From Paenibacillus sp. FSL H8-0332 (GTDB lineage: Bacteria; Bacillota; Bacilli; Paenibacillales; Paenibacillaceae): a DNA stretch of 64,000 nucleotides. Within the stretch, counting starts at the first letter, position 1. Each line of letters opens with the position of its first letter. Below are positions 1 through 8,396 of this stretch, piece after piece. The notes beneath the pieces are model-generated. The model saw only the letters and a list, made by a program, of their open reading frames with translations, was not told where the DNA came from and made no database searches. Both the position numbers and the translations under genes were made by a program. The stretch spans positions 4,402,001 to 4,466,000 of the forward strand of contig NZ_CP150145.1 of assembly GCF_037963835.1 (NCBI RefSeq), in the 5' to 3' direction.

Positions 1-849
1 ATGCTTATCCTGCTCAAGCGCTGTAATGACCTCATGGATCATCAGCTCCTGGGCTTCACGGCTCTCATACTGGGGAAGCGCAGCCTTCAGCCGCTTGGTT
101 ACCTCATCCATATATTCCTCAAAGGTAATATTCTCCAGCGGATTGACGCTTCCTTCCTCCCGGGGCGTAGCCAGCTCTGCCCAATCCCCCACCGCCAGCG
201 CAAGCTGACGGTAGAAGCTCAGCTCACCTTCCGGCTGGAAGGTCTCCATCTCCCGCTCCCGCAGCAGACCGTCGAAATACCAGGCCATATCACTGTCTTC
301 GTCCGCGAACAGCTCATTCAGGCGCTGAATGGTCAGCAGCGGCAGACTGTGCAGCTCTTCCAGACATTTGAGCAGCACAATAGCCGTGGCAAGCGCATCG
401 CTGTCCGCCTGATGGGGACGGTCATGCGTAATGCCGAAGTGGCTGCTTACCGCGCCTAACTGATAGGTGCTCAGCGAGGGAAAGCATATTTTGAGAAAAT
501 CGATCGTATCCAGAATCCGCCCCTGAAACGGCAGATAGCCGCAGCGGTCCAGCGCATTCTGCAAAAAATGAAAATCAAACGCAACATTGTGTCCGACGAG
601 GACCACATCATCCAGCAGCGGCACCAGCTCCATCATCATCTCATCGAGCTCCGGCGCATCCTGTACATCACTGTCTGTAATTCCGGTCAGGCCCGTAATA
701 AAAGGAGGGATTGGCGCTCCGGGCTTGACGTAGGAACCATACACCCGGGAGATCGTCCCGTCTTCTTCTATAATGGCAAGGCCAACCTGGATGATCTCTC
801 CCACAGATTGGGTTCCCGTAGTTTCAAAATCAAGCACGGCAAATTTCAT
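1..849 (-). CDS. dinG: DinG-type exonuclease/helicase, N-terminal part (cut by window edge)
   Basis: The reading frame starts at the ATG ending at 849 and stays open to base 1, so only the first 283 residues are visible. They form a DEDDh 3'-5' exonuclease domain: DFETTG at residues 7-12 (first acidic pair), a GHNVAFDFHF motif (second acidic residue) and HQADSDA (catalytic His/Asp). After about residue 230 comes YESREAQ, which looks like the Q-motif start of a superfamily 2 helicase. Exonuclease plus DinG helicase is the known Bacillota architecture, and in B. subtilis the gene also lies next to panD. The helicase core is outside the window, so its activity cannot be judged. Confidence 0.9.
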   Translation of the reverse strand, partial: MKFAVLDFETTGTQSVGEIIQVGLAIIEEDGTISRVYGSYVKPGAPIPPFITGLTGITDSDVQDAPELDEMMMELVPLLDDVVLVGHNVAFDFHFLQNALDRCGYLPFQGRILDTIDFLKICFPSLSTYQLGAVSSHFGITHDRPHQADSDALATAIVLLKCLEELHSLPLLTIQRLNELFADEDSDMAWYFDGLLREREMETFQPEGELSFYRQLALAVGDWAELATPREEGSVNPLENITFEEYMDEVTKRLKAALPQYESREAQELMIHEVITALEQDKH

Positions 850-904
850 TATAAGTTCTATTCCCTTTCACTTGAGACTCTTTATCAGCATAACAGAAGT
901 TACG

Positions 905-946
905 AAAAAAGGCGATGCACACCCCCGGGAAGTGGGGCGCATCGCC
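905..946 (-). terminator. Intrinsic terminator after the TPR gene
   Basis: On the minus strand an 8-bp stem (GGCGATGC with GCATCGCC) is followed directly by TTTTTT. It lies between the stop of the TPR gene and the start of dinG and should separate the two. Confidence 0.8.
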
Positions 947-965
947 TAAAGAAACCGAGGATAAG

Positions 966-1604
966 TTATAAAAGCGAAACCAGCTGATGGCCGAACTCCA
1001 GCTTCCCGCCCCGCCTGCGGCACACCTCCAGATTAACGCTCGGCTCCGGCAGATCAGGGTCATGCAGCAGCGACAGGCTGAACAGCTCACTGGCTTCTTT
1101 AAAACGTTCCTGGGAAGCCCGGATACAGCCCAGCGCATTATAGATCATCGCCTTCAGCTTCACCTCACGAATCAGGCCCAGCATGTGGTCCAGATGTCCC
1201 CAGGCAATCTCGCCTTCCCCCTCCTGGAGGTAAGCCATGGCCAGATACAGGCGGGCAGCGAGGCTGTCCGGATATTGTGCCGTAACCTCACGGAACTGTT
1301 CAATGCACTTGCGGTACATCAGCAGCTTGTAATAGCCCTGTCCCCTGACAAAAGCATCCATCCCAAGCTCAGGCGCTTCTTCCTCCGGCAGTTCCTCAGG
1401 CGGAGCCTGGAAATCCGCCTGTTCCCGGAACTCGCTCAGCTTCTCGGCAAAGACCAGCCACTCATCCATTACATTATCACTGATTCGGTGGAGCATATTA
1501 TACTTGGATAAAAGATCGCTTCGGCGGGCACCCTCCGCAGTAGGGAAGTCGGTTTGGATCTCCTGCAGCATCTTGTTCATCTCAGCAAATAAATGTTGAA
1601 ACAC
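966..1604 (-). CDS. TPR-repeat protein of unknown role
   Basis: A soluble protein of about 212 residues with tetratricopeptide-like helices in its second half (for example 'YYKLLMYRKCIEQFREVTAQ' and 'YNALGCIRASQERFKEASEL'), suggesting a protein-interaction scaffold. I chose the GTG at 1604 because an AAGGGTGGG ribosome site lies 7 nt upstream; an in-frame ATG at 1658 has no such site. It sits between panD and dinG, with a terminator after it. No catalytic motif is visible and I cannot assign a function. Confidence 0.8.
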   Translation of the reverse strand: MFQHLFAEMNKMLQEIQTDFPTAEGARRSDLLSKYNMLHRISDNVMDEWLVFAEKLSEFREQADFQAPPEELPEEEAPELGMDAFVRGQGYYKLLMYRKCIEQFREVTAQYPDSLAARLYLAMAYLQEGEGEIAWGHLDHMLGLIREVKLKAMIYNALGCIRASQERFKEASELFSLSLLHDPDLPEPSVNLEVCRRRGGKLEFGHQLVSLL

Positions 1605-1718
1605 CGGACATCCCACCCTTACTGATAATGAAGTCAGCTTAAGCTTGCCTGCCTTCATTTTTCACAAGTACAGGTGTCTTCATCCCTGCCATTGATTACA
1701 TGGCTCAAAGTAAGGAAT

Positions 1719-2102
1719 TCAGGCAATTGTAGCGTGAATCTCATGATCCGCCAGCTTCACTGGCTTATTGCCCGCATCTACGAACACTACAGTCGGCTTG
1801 TGCGCCGCCAGCTCCTCGGAGGACATCATAGCGTAAGAAATAATAATCACGGTATCGCCGGGCTGTACCAGCCGCGCCGCCGCCCCGTTCAGACAGATGA
1901 CGCCGCTGCCGCGCGGGCCGGGAATGACATAAGTCTCCAGACGGGAACCGTTATTATTGTCCACGATCTGCACCTTCTCGTTCTCCAGCAGGTCAGCGGC
2001 TTCCATCAGTTCCTCATCAATGGTAATACTGCCCACATAATTGAGATTGGCTTCAGTGACCGTTGCCCGGTGGATCTTGGATTTCATCATATGTCTAAAC
2101 AA
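1719..2102 (-). CDS. panD: Aspartate 1-decarboxylase (pyruvoyl enzyme)
   Basis: Converts L-aspartate to beta-alanine for pantothenate. The 127-residue length and the GSITID sequence fit the family; cleavage before the Ser of Gly-Ser creates the pyruvoyl cofactor. I chose the TTG at 2102 because AAGGAGG lies 9 nt upstream and this gives the family N-terminus (MFRHMMKS). The start overlaps the panC stop by 8 nt, so the two are probably translationally coupled. It is the last gene of panB-panC-panD. Confidence 0.95.
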   Translation of the reverse strand: MFRHMMKSKIHRATVTEANLNYVGSITIDEELMEAADLLENEKVQIVDNNNGSRLETYVIPGPRGSGVICLNGAAARLVQPGDTVIIISYAMMSSEELAAHKPTVVFVDAGNKPVKLADHEIHATIA

Positions 2103-2985
2103 GAGCGTGTGCCTCCTTAGGAATAAATACATTATTATCAATCAGACGGGTTCTGCCGAACTTCACGGCCAGAGCTATTATAACCTCTCCGCCCGCATCC
2201 GTCAGCCTGCTGCCGCCTTCCAGCTCTTCCAGATCAGGGAAGGTTAGAATCTCAGCATAATCAATGACTGCAAGCGGCGATTCAGAAATGACCGAGACCA
2301 GCAGGCTCCGTGCTTCCTCTACCGTACGAATGCTGCCCTCTTCCATAGCCTGACGCACTTCGCGCAGGGAACGCGACAATACCAGCGCCTGTCTGCGCTC
2401 CTCGCTGCTCAGATAGACATTGCGGGAGCTAAGCGCCAGCCCGTCTTCCTCGCGCACAATAGGACAGGCGATAATGTCCACGTTCATGTTAAGGTCAGAC
2501 ACCATCCGGCGGAGAACGGCTACCTGCTGGGCATCCTTCAGTCCGAAGAAGGCGTAATCCGGCTGCACGATATGAAACAGCTTGCTGACCACTGTAGTTA
2601 CTCCGTCAAAATGTCCCGGACGCGAAGCGCCGCAGAGCTGTGTGGTCAGCGAGGAGACCGTTACGCCTGTGCGGATCGGCTGCGGGTACATCTCTTCGAC
2701 ACTGGGGATGAACACCAGGTCCGCACCTTCACGTTCAGCCAGCTCCAAATCACGCTGTTCATCCCGTGGATAGGAAGCAAAATCCTCATTCGGGCCAAAT
2801 TGCAGCGGATTGACAAAAATACTCATCACCACTGTGCCGCTCTTCTCCCCTGCTTTACGCAGCAGACTGGCATGTCCTTCGTGCAGATATCCCATGGTGG
2901 GCACAAAACCAACTGGGCCATGGCCCCCTTGACGCATATATTCAAGCGCTTCGCGCAGTTCAACAATTGTTCGGATGACTCTCAT
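2095..2985 (-). CDS. panC: Pantothenate synthetase (pantoate--beta-alanine ligase)
   Basis: Joins pantoate and beta-alanine using ATP. The 296-residue protein carries the adenylate-forming family signatures: VPTMGYLHEGH near residue 30 (HIGH-like), FVNPLQF, and FFGLKDAQQ. The ATG at 2985 has AAAGGAG 9 nt upstream; the longer in-frame extension runs into panB and has no family similarity. It starts 1 nt after the panB stop and overlaps panD, so the three genes form a tight operon in pathway order. Confidence 0.96.
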   Translation of the reverse strand: MRVIRTIVELREALEYMRQGGHGPVGFVPTMGYLHEGHASLLRKAGEKSGTVVMSIFVNPLQFGPNEDFASYPRDEQRDLELAEREGADLVFIPSVEEMYPQPIRTGVTVSSLTTQLCGASRPGHFDGVTTVVSKLFHIVQPDYAFFGLKDAQQVAVLRRMVSDLNMNVDIIACPIVREEDGLALSSRNVYLSSEERRQALVLSRSLREVRQAMEEGSIRTVEEARSLLVSVISESPLAVIDYAEILTFPDLEELEGGSRLTDAGGEVIIALAVKFGRTRLIDNNVFIPKEAHALV

Positions 2986-2986
2986 T

Positions 2987-3853
2987 TTATTTCGCTCCTT
3001 TGCCGGCATTGCCGTATAAAGATTCCAGGACGGTCTCATCCGCGCTAAACACATGCTCTTGCGCAGGGAACGAGCGGTCCTTCACTTCCTGAACGTAGCT
3101 GGTGATGCCTTCACGGATCAGAGAACCGACATCGGCGTAGGTTTTGACGAACTTTTTCTCCCGGTAAGGAGAGGCATACCGCAGGACATCATGGAATACC
3201 AGAACCTGTCCGTCACAGTAACGCCCGGCACCAATGCCTATGGTCGGTATGCTGACAGCCTTGGAGATGGCTTCTGCCACTTCCTCCGTGACCAGCTCCA
3301 GCACAATGCCGAAGGCCCCGGCCGCTTCCAGCGCCTTCGCTTCGTCCATCAGCCGCTGTGCATCCTTGGCATCCTTCCCCTGAATCCGGTAGCCGCCGAT
3401 CATATTGACCGACTGCGGGGTCAGGCCGATATGGCCAAGGACCGGAACTCCGGCTGCTACAACAGAAGACACTGCAGAGCAGATTTCGAGGCCGCCTTCC
3501 ATTTTGACCGCATGGGCCTGGCCTTCCTGCATCAGTCTGCGCACACCGCGCAAGGTCTCATCCACGCTTCCGTGGTAGGTCATGAACGGCATATCAGCCA
3601 CTATAAAAGTATTAGGCGCTCCGCGCTTCACCGACCGGGTATGGTAGACCATATCCTCTATGGTAACCGGCAGCGTGGTATCATAACCAAGCACGACGTT
3701 CCCTAGGGAATCGCCGACCAGAATCAGGTCAATTCCTGCTTCCTCAGCCAGCAGGGCTGAAGGGTAATCATAAGCGGTGATCATGCTTAAGGGCACACCA
3801 TCCGTTTTCATTTTTTTCATTTTGATAATATTCAGTGCGTGTTTGTCTGCCAT
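2987..3853 (-). CDS. panB: 3-methyl-2-oxobutanoate hydroxymethyltransferase
   Basis: Makes ketopantoate from alpha-ketoisovalerate and 5,10-methylene-tetrahydrofolate, the first committed step to pantothenate. The 288 residues match the family length. Visible signatures include ITAYDYPSA, the metal-binding LVGDSLGNVVLG, VKMEGG and GHIGLTPQ. It is the first gene of panB-panC-panD, behind a leader of about 250 nt that looks like a transcription attenuator (separate entry). Confidence 0.96.
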   Translation of the reverse strand: MADKHALNIIKMKKMKTDGVPLSMITAYDYPSALLAEEAGIDLILVGDSLGNVVLGYDTTLPVTIEDMVYHTRSVKRGAPNTFIVADMPFMTYHGSVDETLRGVRRLMQEGQAHAVKMEGGLEICSAVSSVVAAGVPVLGHIGLTPQSVNMIGGYRIQGKDAKDAQRLMDEAKALEAAGAFGIVLELVTEEVAEAISKAVSIPTIGIGAGRYCDGQVLVFHDVLRYASPYREKKFVKTYADVGSLIREGITSYVQEVKDRSFPAQEHVFSADETVLESLYGNAGKGAK

Positions 3854-4107
3854 TTGCTCTCATTCCCCTTTTCCATAAAATACGCGTTCTCCGCGCAAAC
3901 AAAAAAACCCTTTAGCATTAGTCCGCTAAATAGGTCCGAAGGGCAAAAAAGAGTCACTCGCGATCGTCCCTTCTGTCTCGGTCCTTACGGCTCAGAGCAG
4001 AATCCAACGTAACCGTTACATCCAGTTATGAAGGTACATCCGGTAAACAATGTCCTGTTAAAAGATACAATTGCAGGAGTACAGCTCGCTGTGCGATGCC
4101 GCCTCTT
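3854..4107 (-). promoter_or_regulatory. panB leader with candidate attenuator
   Basis: This stretch between birA and panB has no convincing ORF. Read on the minus strand, it ends in a terminator-like element: CCCTT..TTAGC pairs with GCTAA-AGGG and TTTTTTT follows (plus-strand 3901-3943). An upstream GAAGGG (plus-strand 3968-3973) can instead pair with CCCTTC (3938-3943), which would remove the terminator. Such mutually exclusive pairing is typical of attenuators or riboswitch expression platforms. Pan-motif RNAs are known upstream of panB in Bacillota, but I cannot confirm a match by eye. No other riboswitch consensus was recognised. Confidence 0.5.
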
Positions 4108-4113
4108 GTTGAC

Positions 4114-4142
4114 AGTATACCAAAAAAGGACAAAAATAAAAA
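4114..4142 (-). promoter_or_regulatory. Possible sigma-A promoter of panBCD
   Basis: On the minus strand a good -10 (TATACT) follows a weak -35 (TTTTTA) at 17 nt. It would start the panB leader near 4107. Confidence 0.45.
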
Positions 4143-4158
4143 CCTTAAAATATGACAT

Positions 4159-4187
4159 GGCCGCCCTCTTGGTTTTGAGGAGCGGCC
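4159..4187 (-). terminator. Hairpin after birA, probable terminator
   Basis: GGCCGC plus CTC pair with GAG plus GCGGCC around a short loop, 12 nt after the birA stop. The T-rich run comes only several bases later, so termination strength is uncertain. Confidence 0.5.
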
Positions 4188-4199
4188 TTGTTGACACAC

Positions 4200-5000
4200 C
4201 TAGATCATTTCGATTTCACCGGACAGTACGCTCACTACCTCACCGGATTCGTTACGTAACAGCAGCCCGCCGTTATCACTCAGTCCGACAGCAGTAGCCT
4301 CGGTGCGGCCTTGGGGAGTGTTCACCCAAACCTGCCGCCCCAGTGTCACCGACATCGACTCCCACAGCTGCTTCACGGGCTGGAAGCCTTGCTCCAGATA
4401 TACCCGGTATAGATATTCGAGCTCCTCCAGCACGGCTTCCGCAAGCCTCATGCGGTCTACAGGAATGCCCCCGCCTTCGATCAGCAGCGATGTACCGATC
4501 CTGCGTAGCTCCTCCGGGTAGTCCTCTTCGGTCAGATTGGCAGCAATGCCGATACCGGCGATACAATAATGCAGCCCGCCTTCCCGAAGCGAGGATTCCA
4601 GCAGGATTCCACAGATTTTGCGGCCGCCGGCCAGCAGGTCATTCGGCCACTTGATGCCGGCTGGCACTCCGGTAACCTCACGGATCGCTGTGCAGACAGC
4701 CACTCCGGCAAGCAGCGTCAGCTGCGGAGTCAAGGCAAGCGGCAGATTAGGACGCAGCACCAGGCTCATCCAGATTCCTTTGCCGTGGGGGGAGTGCCAT
4801 TTACGGCCCATCCGCCCGCGCCCGCCGGTCTGCGCTTCGGCCATAACCGTCGTTCCCTCCGGGGCGCCGCCCTCGGCTAGTATTTTGGCTTCCTCCTGTG
4901 TGGAACCGACAGTATCCAGCCGCTGAATCCCCTTGGTCCAGCCGGGTACGAACGTCTCCCGCTTCAAGACGCCGGGACGCTGCGCATGACCGCTATTCAT
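4200..5000 (-). CDS. birA: Biotin--protein ligase, monofunctional (no HTH domain)
   Basis: Attaches biotin to acetyl-CoA carboxylase and other biotin enzymes. The 266-residue protein begins almost directly with the catalytic domain: LDTVGSTQEEAK, GGRGRMGRKWHSP (biotinyl-AMP loop), GIKWPNDL (catalytic Lys) and GIGIAANL. The roughly 60-residue winged-helix domain that makes B. subtilis BirA a biotin repressor is absent; the upstream DNA is the end of cca. The ATG at 5000 has AAAGGA 9 nt upstream and overlaps the cca stop by 8 nt. I infer that this protein does not repress transcription. Confidence 0.93.
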   Translation of the reverse strand: MNSGHAQRPGVLKRETFVPGWTKGIQRLDTVGSTQEEAKILAEGGAPEGTTVMAEAQTGGRGRMGRKWHSPHGKGIWMSLVLRPNLPLALTPQLTLLAGVAVCTAIREVTGVPAGIKWPNDLLAGGRKICGILLESSLREGGLHYCIAGIGIAANLTEEDYPEELRRIGTSLLIEGGGIPVDRMRLAEAVLEELEYLYRVYLEQGFQPVKQLWESMSVTLGRQVWVNTPQGRTEATAVGLSDNGGLLLRNESGEVVSVLSGEIEMI

Positions 5001-6432
5001 CTCTATCCATCCTTTGCGCTGCTTCCAGCAGTAATTGGTTGTCATTGGCAAGGTCACCCGCCGCGACAGCCAGAAGAAGCTGGTGCAGCAATACGCCCAG
5101 CCACGGGCCGGGACGCTTCTCCAGCACCGCTGTCACCTCATGTCCGCTCACCGCCAGCTCAGCGAGCGTGCGGATCGGCATCTCTGCGGTCCAGGACCGC
5201 AGGAGGCTGGTGGTGACAGGGGGGGTGGCGGGTGCGCCTACGTCACTGGCAGGGACGTCTACCGACGTGACGGGTGCGCCAGTGTCTGCAACAAGGACGC
5301 ATGCGGTCGCGGCGGGTGCGACTGCGGCTGTGGCAGGGACGGCTGCGGCCGGGCTGGTCGCACCTGCGCCAGTCGCGGGCGCGGCGTCAGCCCCCGCCGC
5401 CTCAAGCAGCGTCAGCCACCCTTCGGCGGCTGACTGGCCATGGCCCAGCACGGCGGCGATCCACCGCCGCCGCAGCCGCTCCCCGGCGCCGGAATCCTCC
5501 GGCCGCGCCGAAGACAACGCCGCGTCCCAGGCTTCGCGGACGCGGAGCACGGCGACGACGCCAGTGCGCGTCGCCCCCGGGAACGTCCATGCCCGCAGGA
5601 GCTCATCGGCGGAAGCCGCCGATGAGCTCAGGGCATGCAGCAGGAGCGCCCAGCGCAGGCGGGCGCTCTCCAGGTTCCCGAGACCGGCGAGGCGGGCGGC
5701 GGCAGCCGCCAGGTCACGGCCGGTCCAAGGGAACGGCGCTTTGCCGCGCGGCAGCAGGCCGCTGCGCAGCAGGAGCCCCAGCCCGCGCTGCGGGTGCGGG
5801 CCTTCCAGGATGCGCTCCACCTCGGCGCGCACCCGCTCCACAGCAATATGCGCCAGCTTGTCACGCTGGCGCAGCAGACCGCGCCAGGTATTCTTCGCAA
5901 TCGCGAAATCCAGCACAGAAGCAAAACGTACGCAGCGGAGCATCCGCAGCGCATCCTCTTCGAAGCGTTCCTCCGCTTCGCCTACACAGCGGATCATCCG
6001 GAGCTGAAGATCCTGCTCCCCGCCGAAAGGGTCAATCCGCTCGCCGTCAAGGCCGCAGCAGATGGCATTGATCGTGAAGTCACGGCGGCGGAGATCCTCC
6101 CGCACATCCCTGACGAATACGACATGCTCCGGACGCCGGTGATCGGCATAGCCGCTCTCCGTCCGGTAAGTCGTAACCTCTAAGCTGTAGCCCTCCTGCA
6201 GCACAGTGATCGTGCCATGCGCCAGTCCGGTAGGGACGCAGCGCGGAAACAGGGCCATTACCTCCTCCGGCAGCGCGGAGGTAGTGATGTCTATATCATG
6301 CACCGGACGGCCCAGCAGCTCATCGCGCAGGCAGCCGCCGACGAAATAAGCTTCATGACCGCCTGCCAGCAGGCCTGCAACAACAGTCCCGGCGGCTTCA
6401 GCCATGCCGGGTGGTGCCATTCTCCATTCCAT
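4993..6432 (-). CDS. cca: CCA-adding tRNA nucleotidyltransferase with a low-complexity insert
   Basis: Adds or repairs the 3' CCA of tRNAs. The N-terminal pol-beta head has GGCLRDELL (residues 32-40), the metal-binding DID (46-48) and RRDFTINA (116-123), followed by the class II neck and body. The protein is 479 residues, longer than the roughly 400 usual for the Bacillus enzyme. The excess is largely an Ala/Pro/Thr/Val/Gly stretch at about residues 345-408, before a C-terminal part that resumes with TAEMPIRTLAELAVSG. The DNA across the C-terminal half is visibly more GC-rich than neighbours. It overlaps birA by 8 nt. Confidence 0.93.
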   Translation of the reverse strand: MEWRMAPPGMAEAAGTVVAGLLAGGHEAYFVGGCLRDELLGRPVHDIDITTSALPEEVMALFPRCVPTGLAHGTITVLQEGYSLEVTTYRTESGYADHRRPEHVVFVRDVREDLRRRDFTINAICCGLDGERIDPFGGEQDLQLRMIRCVGEAEERFEEDALRMLRCVRFASVLDFAIAKNTWRGLLRQRDKLAHIAVERVRAEVERILEGPHPQRGLGLLLRSGLLPRGKAPFPWTGRDLAAAAARLAGLGNLESARLRWALLLHALSSSAASADELLRAWTFPGATRTGVVAVLRVREAWDAALSSARPEDSGAGERLRRRWIAAVLGHGQSAAEGWLTLLEAAGADAAPATGAGATSPAAAVPATAAVAPAATACVLVADTGAPVTSVDVPASDVGAPATPPVTTSLLRSWTAEMPIRTLAELAVSGHEVTAVLEKRPGPWLGVLLHQLLLAVAAGDLANDNQLLLEAAQRMDRDE

Positions 6433-6442
6433 AACGTACTCC

Positions 6443-7600
6443 TTACCCCAGGATCGGGTCTAACCCGGATACCTTGCGCCCGAGCACACGGTAATAGATA
6501 TCTTCATATTGATTAGTGATCATATCTCTGCTGAAATCATTGCAGGACCGCTCCAGGCAGGCGTGCCGGAAGCTCTCAGCCATCGCCTCATCCGAGAGCA
6601 GCCGGACGGCATACTTTGCCATGGATTCCGTATCGCCGACCGGCGCAAGGAATCCGGTCTTGCCATGCTGGATCAGCTCCGGAATACCACCGGCCTGTGA
6701 GCCAATGGTCGGAACGCCGCAGGCCATAGCTTCCAGGGCAACAAGCCCGAAGCTCTCCTTCTCAGAAGGCAGCAGCAGCAGGTCCGCCAGGGAGATTACC
6801 TGGGCAATCTCGTCTTGCTTGCCCAGGAAGCGGACATGATCGTCGAGCCCCATCTCGCTGATCTTGGCTTGAATTTTCGGCAGGTCAGGTCCCTCTCCGA
6901 CCAACAGCAGCTTGGAAGGTACCTGCCGGTTCACCTTGGCGAACACATCCACCACATCACTCACCCGCTTGACCGGACGGAAATTACTGATATGCATGAG
7001 AATCTTCTCATCCGGGGCCGCGAAGTCGCCGCGCAGATCCGTAACATCCCGGGGATAATAGACACGCTTATCTACGAAATTATAAGTCAGATCAATTTCA
7101 CGCGTAATATCAAGCGCCTTGCGGGTCTCCTTAATCAGATCACGGGAGACGGCGGTCACCGCATCACTCTCGTTAATGCCCAGCCGGATCAGATCCTTCA
7201 GGGATTCGTCCTGGCCCAGCACTGTAATATCCGTACCATGCAGCGTGGTAACCACTTTGATATCATTACCTAGGATCTGCTTGGCCAGATAAGCACATAC
7301 CGCATGCGGAACCGCATAATGCACATGGAACAGGTCCAGATTCTGCATTTTGGCTACCTGCGCCATCTTGGTCGCCAGCGCCAGATCATATGGCGGATAG
7401 CGGAACACATAATAATCGTTAACCTCTACCTCATGGTAGAAAATATTCTTCTGAAACGTTCCCAGCCGAAACGGGATGCTGTGGGTGATAAAGTGGACCT
7501 CATGACCTTTTTCGGCCAATAGCTTGCCCAGTTCAGTTGCCACCACGCCCGAGCCGCCAAGAGACGGATAACAGGTGATGCCTATCTTAAGCCGCTCCAT
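6443..7600 (-). CDS. bshA: N-acetyl-alpha-D-glucosaminyl L-malate synthase
   Basis: First step of bacillithiol synthesis, joining GlcNAc from UDP-GlcNAc to L-malate. The 385-residue GT4-family glycosyltransferase shows the N-terminal CYPSLGGSGVVATELG loop, HVHYAVPHA, LHGTDITVLG and the C-terminal EKESFGLVALE (E-x7-E, UDP-sugar binding). It lies after bshB1 and before cca as in B. subtilis, so steps one and two of the pathway are adjacent. Confidence 0.96.
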   Translation of the reverse strand: MERLKIGITCYPSLGGSGVVATELGKLLAEKGHEVHFITHSIPFRLGTFQKNIFYHEVEVNDYYVFRYPPYDLALATKMAQVAKMQNLDLFHVHYAVPHAVCAYLAKQILGNDIKVVTTLHGTDITVLGQDESLKDLIRLGINESDAVTAVSRDLIKETRKALDITREIDLTYNFVDKRVYYPRDVTDLRGDFAAPDEKILMHISNFRPVKRVSDVVDVFAKVNRQVPSKLLLVGEGPDLPKIQAKISEMGLDDHVRFLGKQDEIAQVISLADLLLLPSEKESFGLVALEAMACGVPTIGSQAGGIPELIQHGKTGFLAPVGDTESMAKYAVRLLSDEAMAESFRHACLERSCNDFSRDMITNQYEDIYYRVLGRKVSGLDPILG

Positions 7601-7691
7601 AGCTCCGCCCCTTCATTTAAACTAAGTCTATTACTTCAAGTAACGTTATGAATTAATTATAGTTGTTTTCCGGGCAATGTCGAGTGACGCT

Positions 7692-8396
7692 TTATTTGCG
7701 GGCAGTACTAAACAGATCTACCGTATACGGAACCTTGCCGGCGAACCCTTCGGCATAACGAATGAGCCTCCGCTGGCCGAGCAGCATGTCTCTGGAACGG
7801 ACGCGCTCGATATACCCTTCCGTCAATGGCGTTGCAACGGCATCTTCACCCGGAGCGAGTCCAAATTGGGAACGATAGCAGGACAATGCCTGCTCCTTCA
7901 GCGGATACTGCGCAGTCACATCGACGATCAGATCCGTCCGTCCAAGATCATTAATGAAGTAGAAATATAACTCGGGCTCAGGAATCGCAGGCTTGTCCGG
8001 CATATATCTGCGGAGCTTCGCATTAAATACCGCTTCCTCCACCAGCTTACTGCAGGCAATATGGTCGGGATGGCGGTCTTCCCAGTAAGGGGCAAATACC
8101 ATGGACGGAGCATAACGGCGGATTTCCGCTGTGACAGCCGCCAGATGGTCCTCTGTCATATACAGTCCACGGTCAGGCAGTCCCAGATTGGTCCGCACCA
8201 CCGCGCCCAGCACTGCGGCAGCCTGATGAGCCTCCTGTTCCCGAAGCTCCACCGTTCCGTTTGAGGACATCTCTGCCCGGGTCAGATCGCACATTCCCAC
8301 TTTGAAGCCGGCGGCAGTATGCTTGGCAATTGTGCCTGCCATGCCGATCTCGGCATCATCCGCATGCGCCCCGAATACCAGGATGTCAAGCTTCAT
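7692..8396 (-). CDS. bshB1: Bacillithiol biosynthesis deacetylase
   Basis: Removes the acetyl group from GlcNAc-malate to give GlcN-malate. The 234-residue LmbE/PIG-L-type zinc hydrolase has HADDAE near the N-terminus (zinc ligands and catalytic Asp) and HPDH near residue 110. Its ATG overlaps the mgsA stop (ATGA), so it is coupled to mgsA. bshA follows after 91 nt. BshC, the cysteine-adding enzyme, is not in the window. Confidence 0.95.
   Translation of the reverse strand: MKLDILVFGAHADDAEIGMAGTIAKHTAAGFKVGMCDLTRAEMSSNGTVELREQEAHQAAAVLGAVVRTNLGLPDRGLYMTEDHLAAVTAEIRRYAPSMVFAPYWEDRHPDHIACSKLVEEAVFNAKLRRYMPDKPAIPEPELYFYFINDLGRTDLIVDVTAQYPLKEQALSCYRSQFGLAPGEDAVATPLTEGYIERVRSRDMLLGQRRLIRYAEGFAGKVPYTVDLFSTARK

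Noticed and set aside
3985..4197. 70-codon minus-strand ORF in the pan leader
   Set aside because: No ribosome site near the start, Cys/Phe-rich low-quality sequence and overlap with a promoter; the RNA structure is the better explanation.
5035..6071. Several long plus-strand ORFs overlapping cca
   Set aside because: They are antisense shadows in a GC-rich region; cca on the minus strand has family motifs, a ribosome site and coupling to birA.
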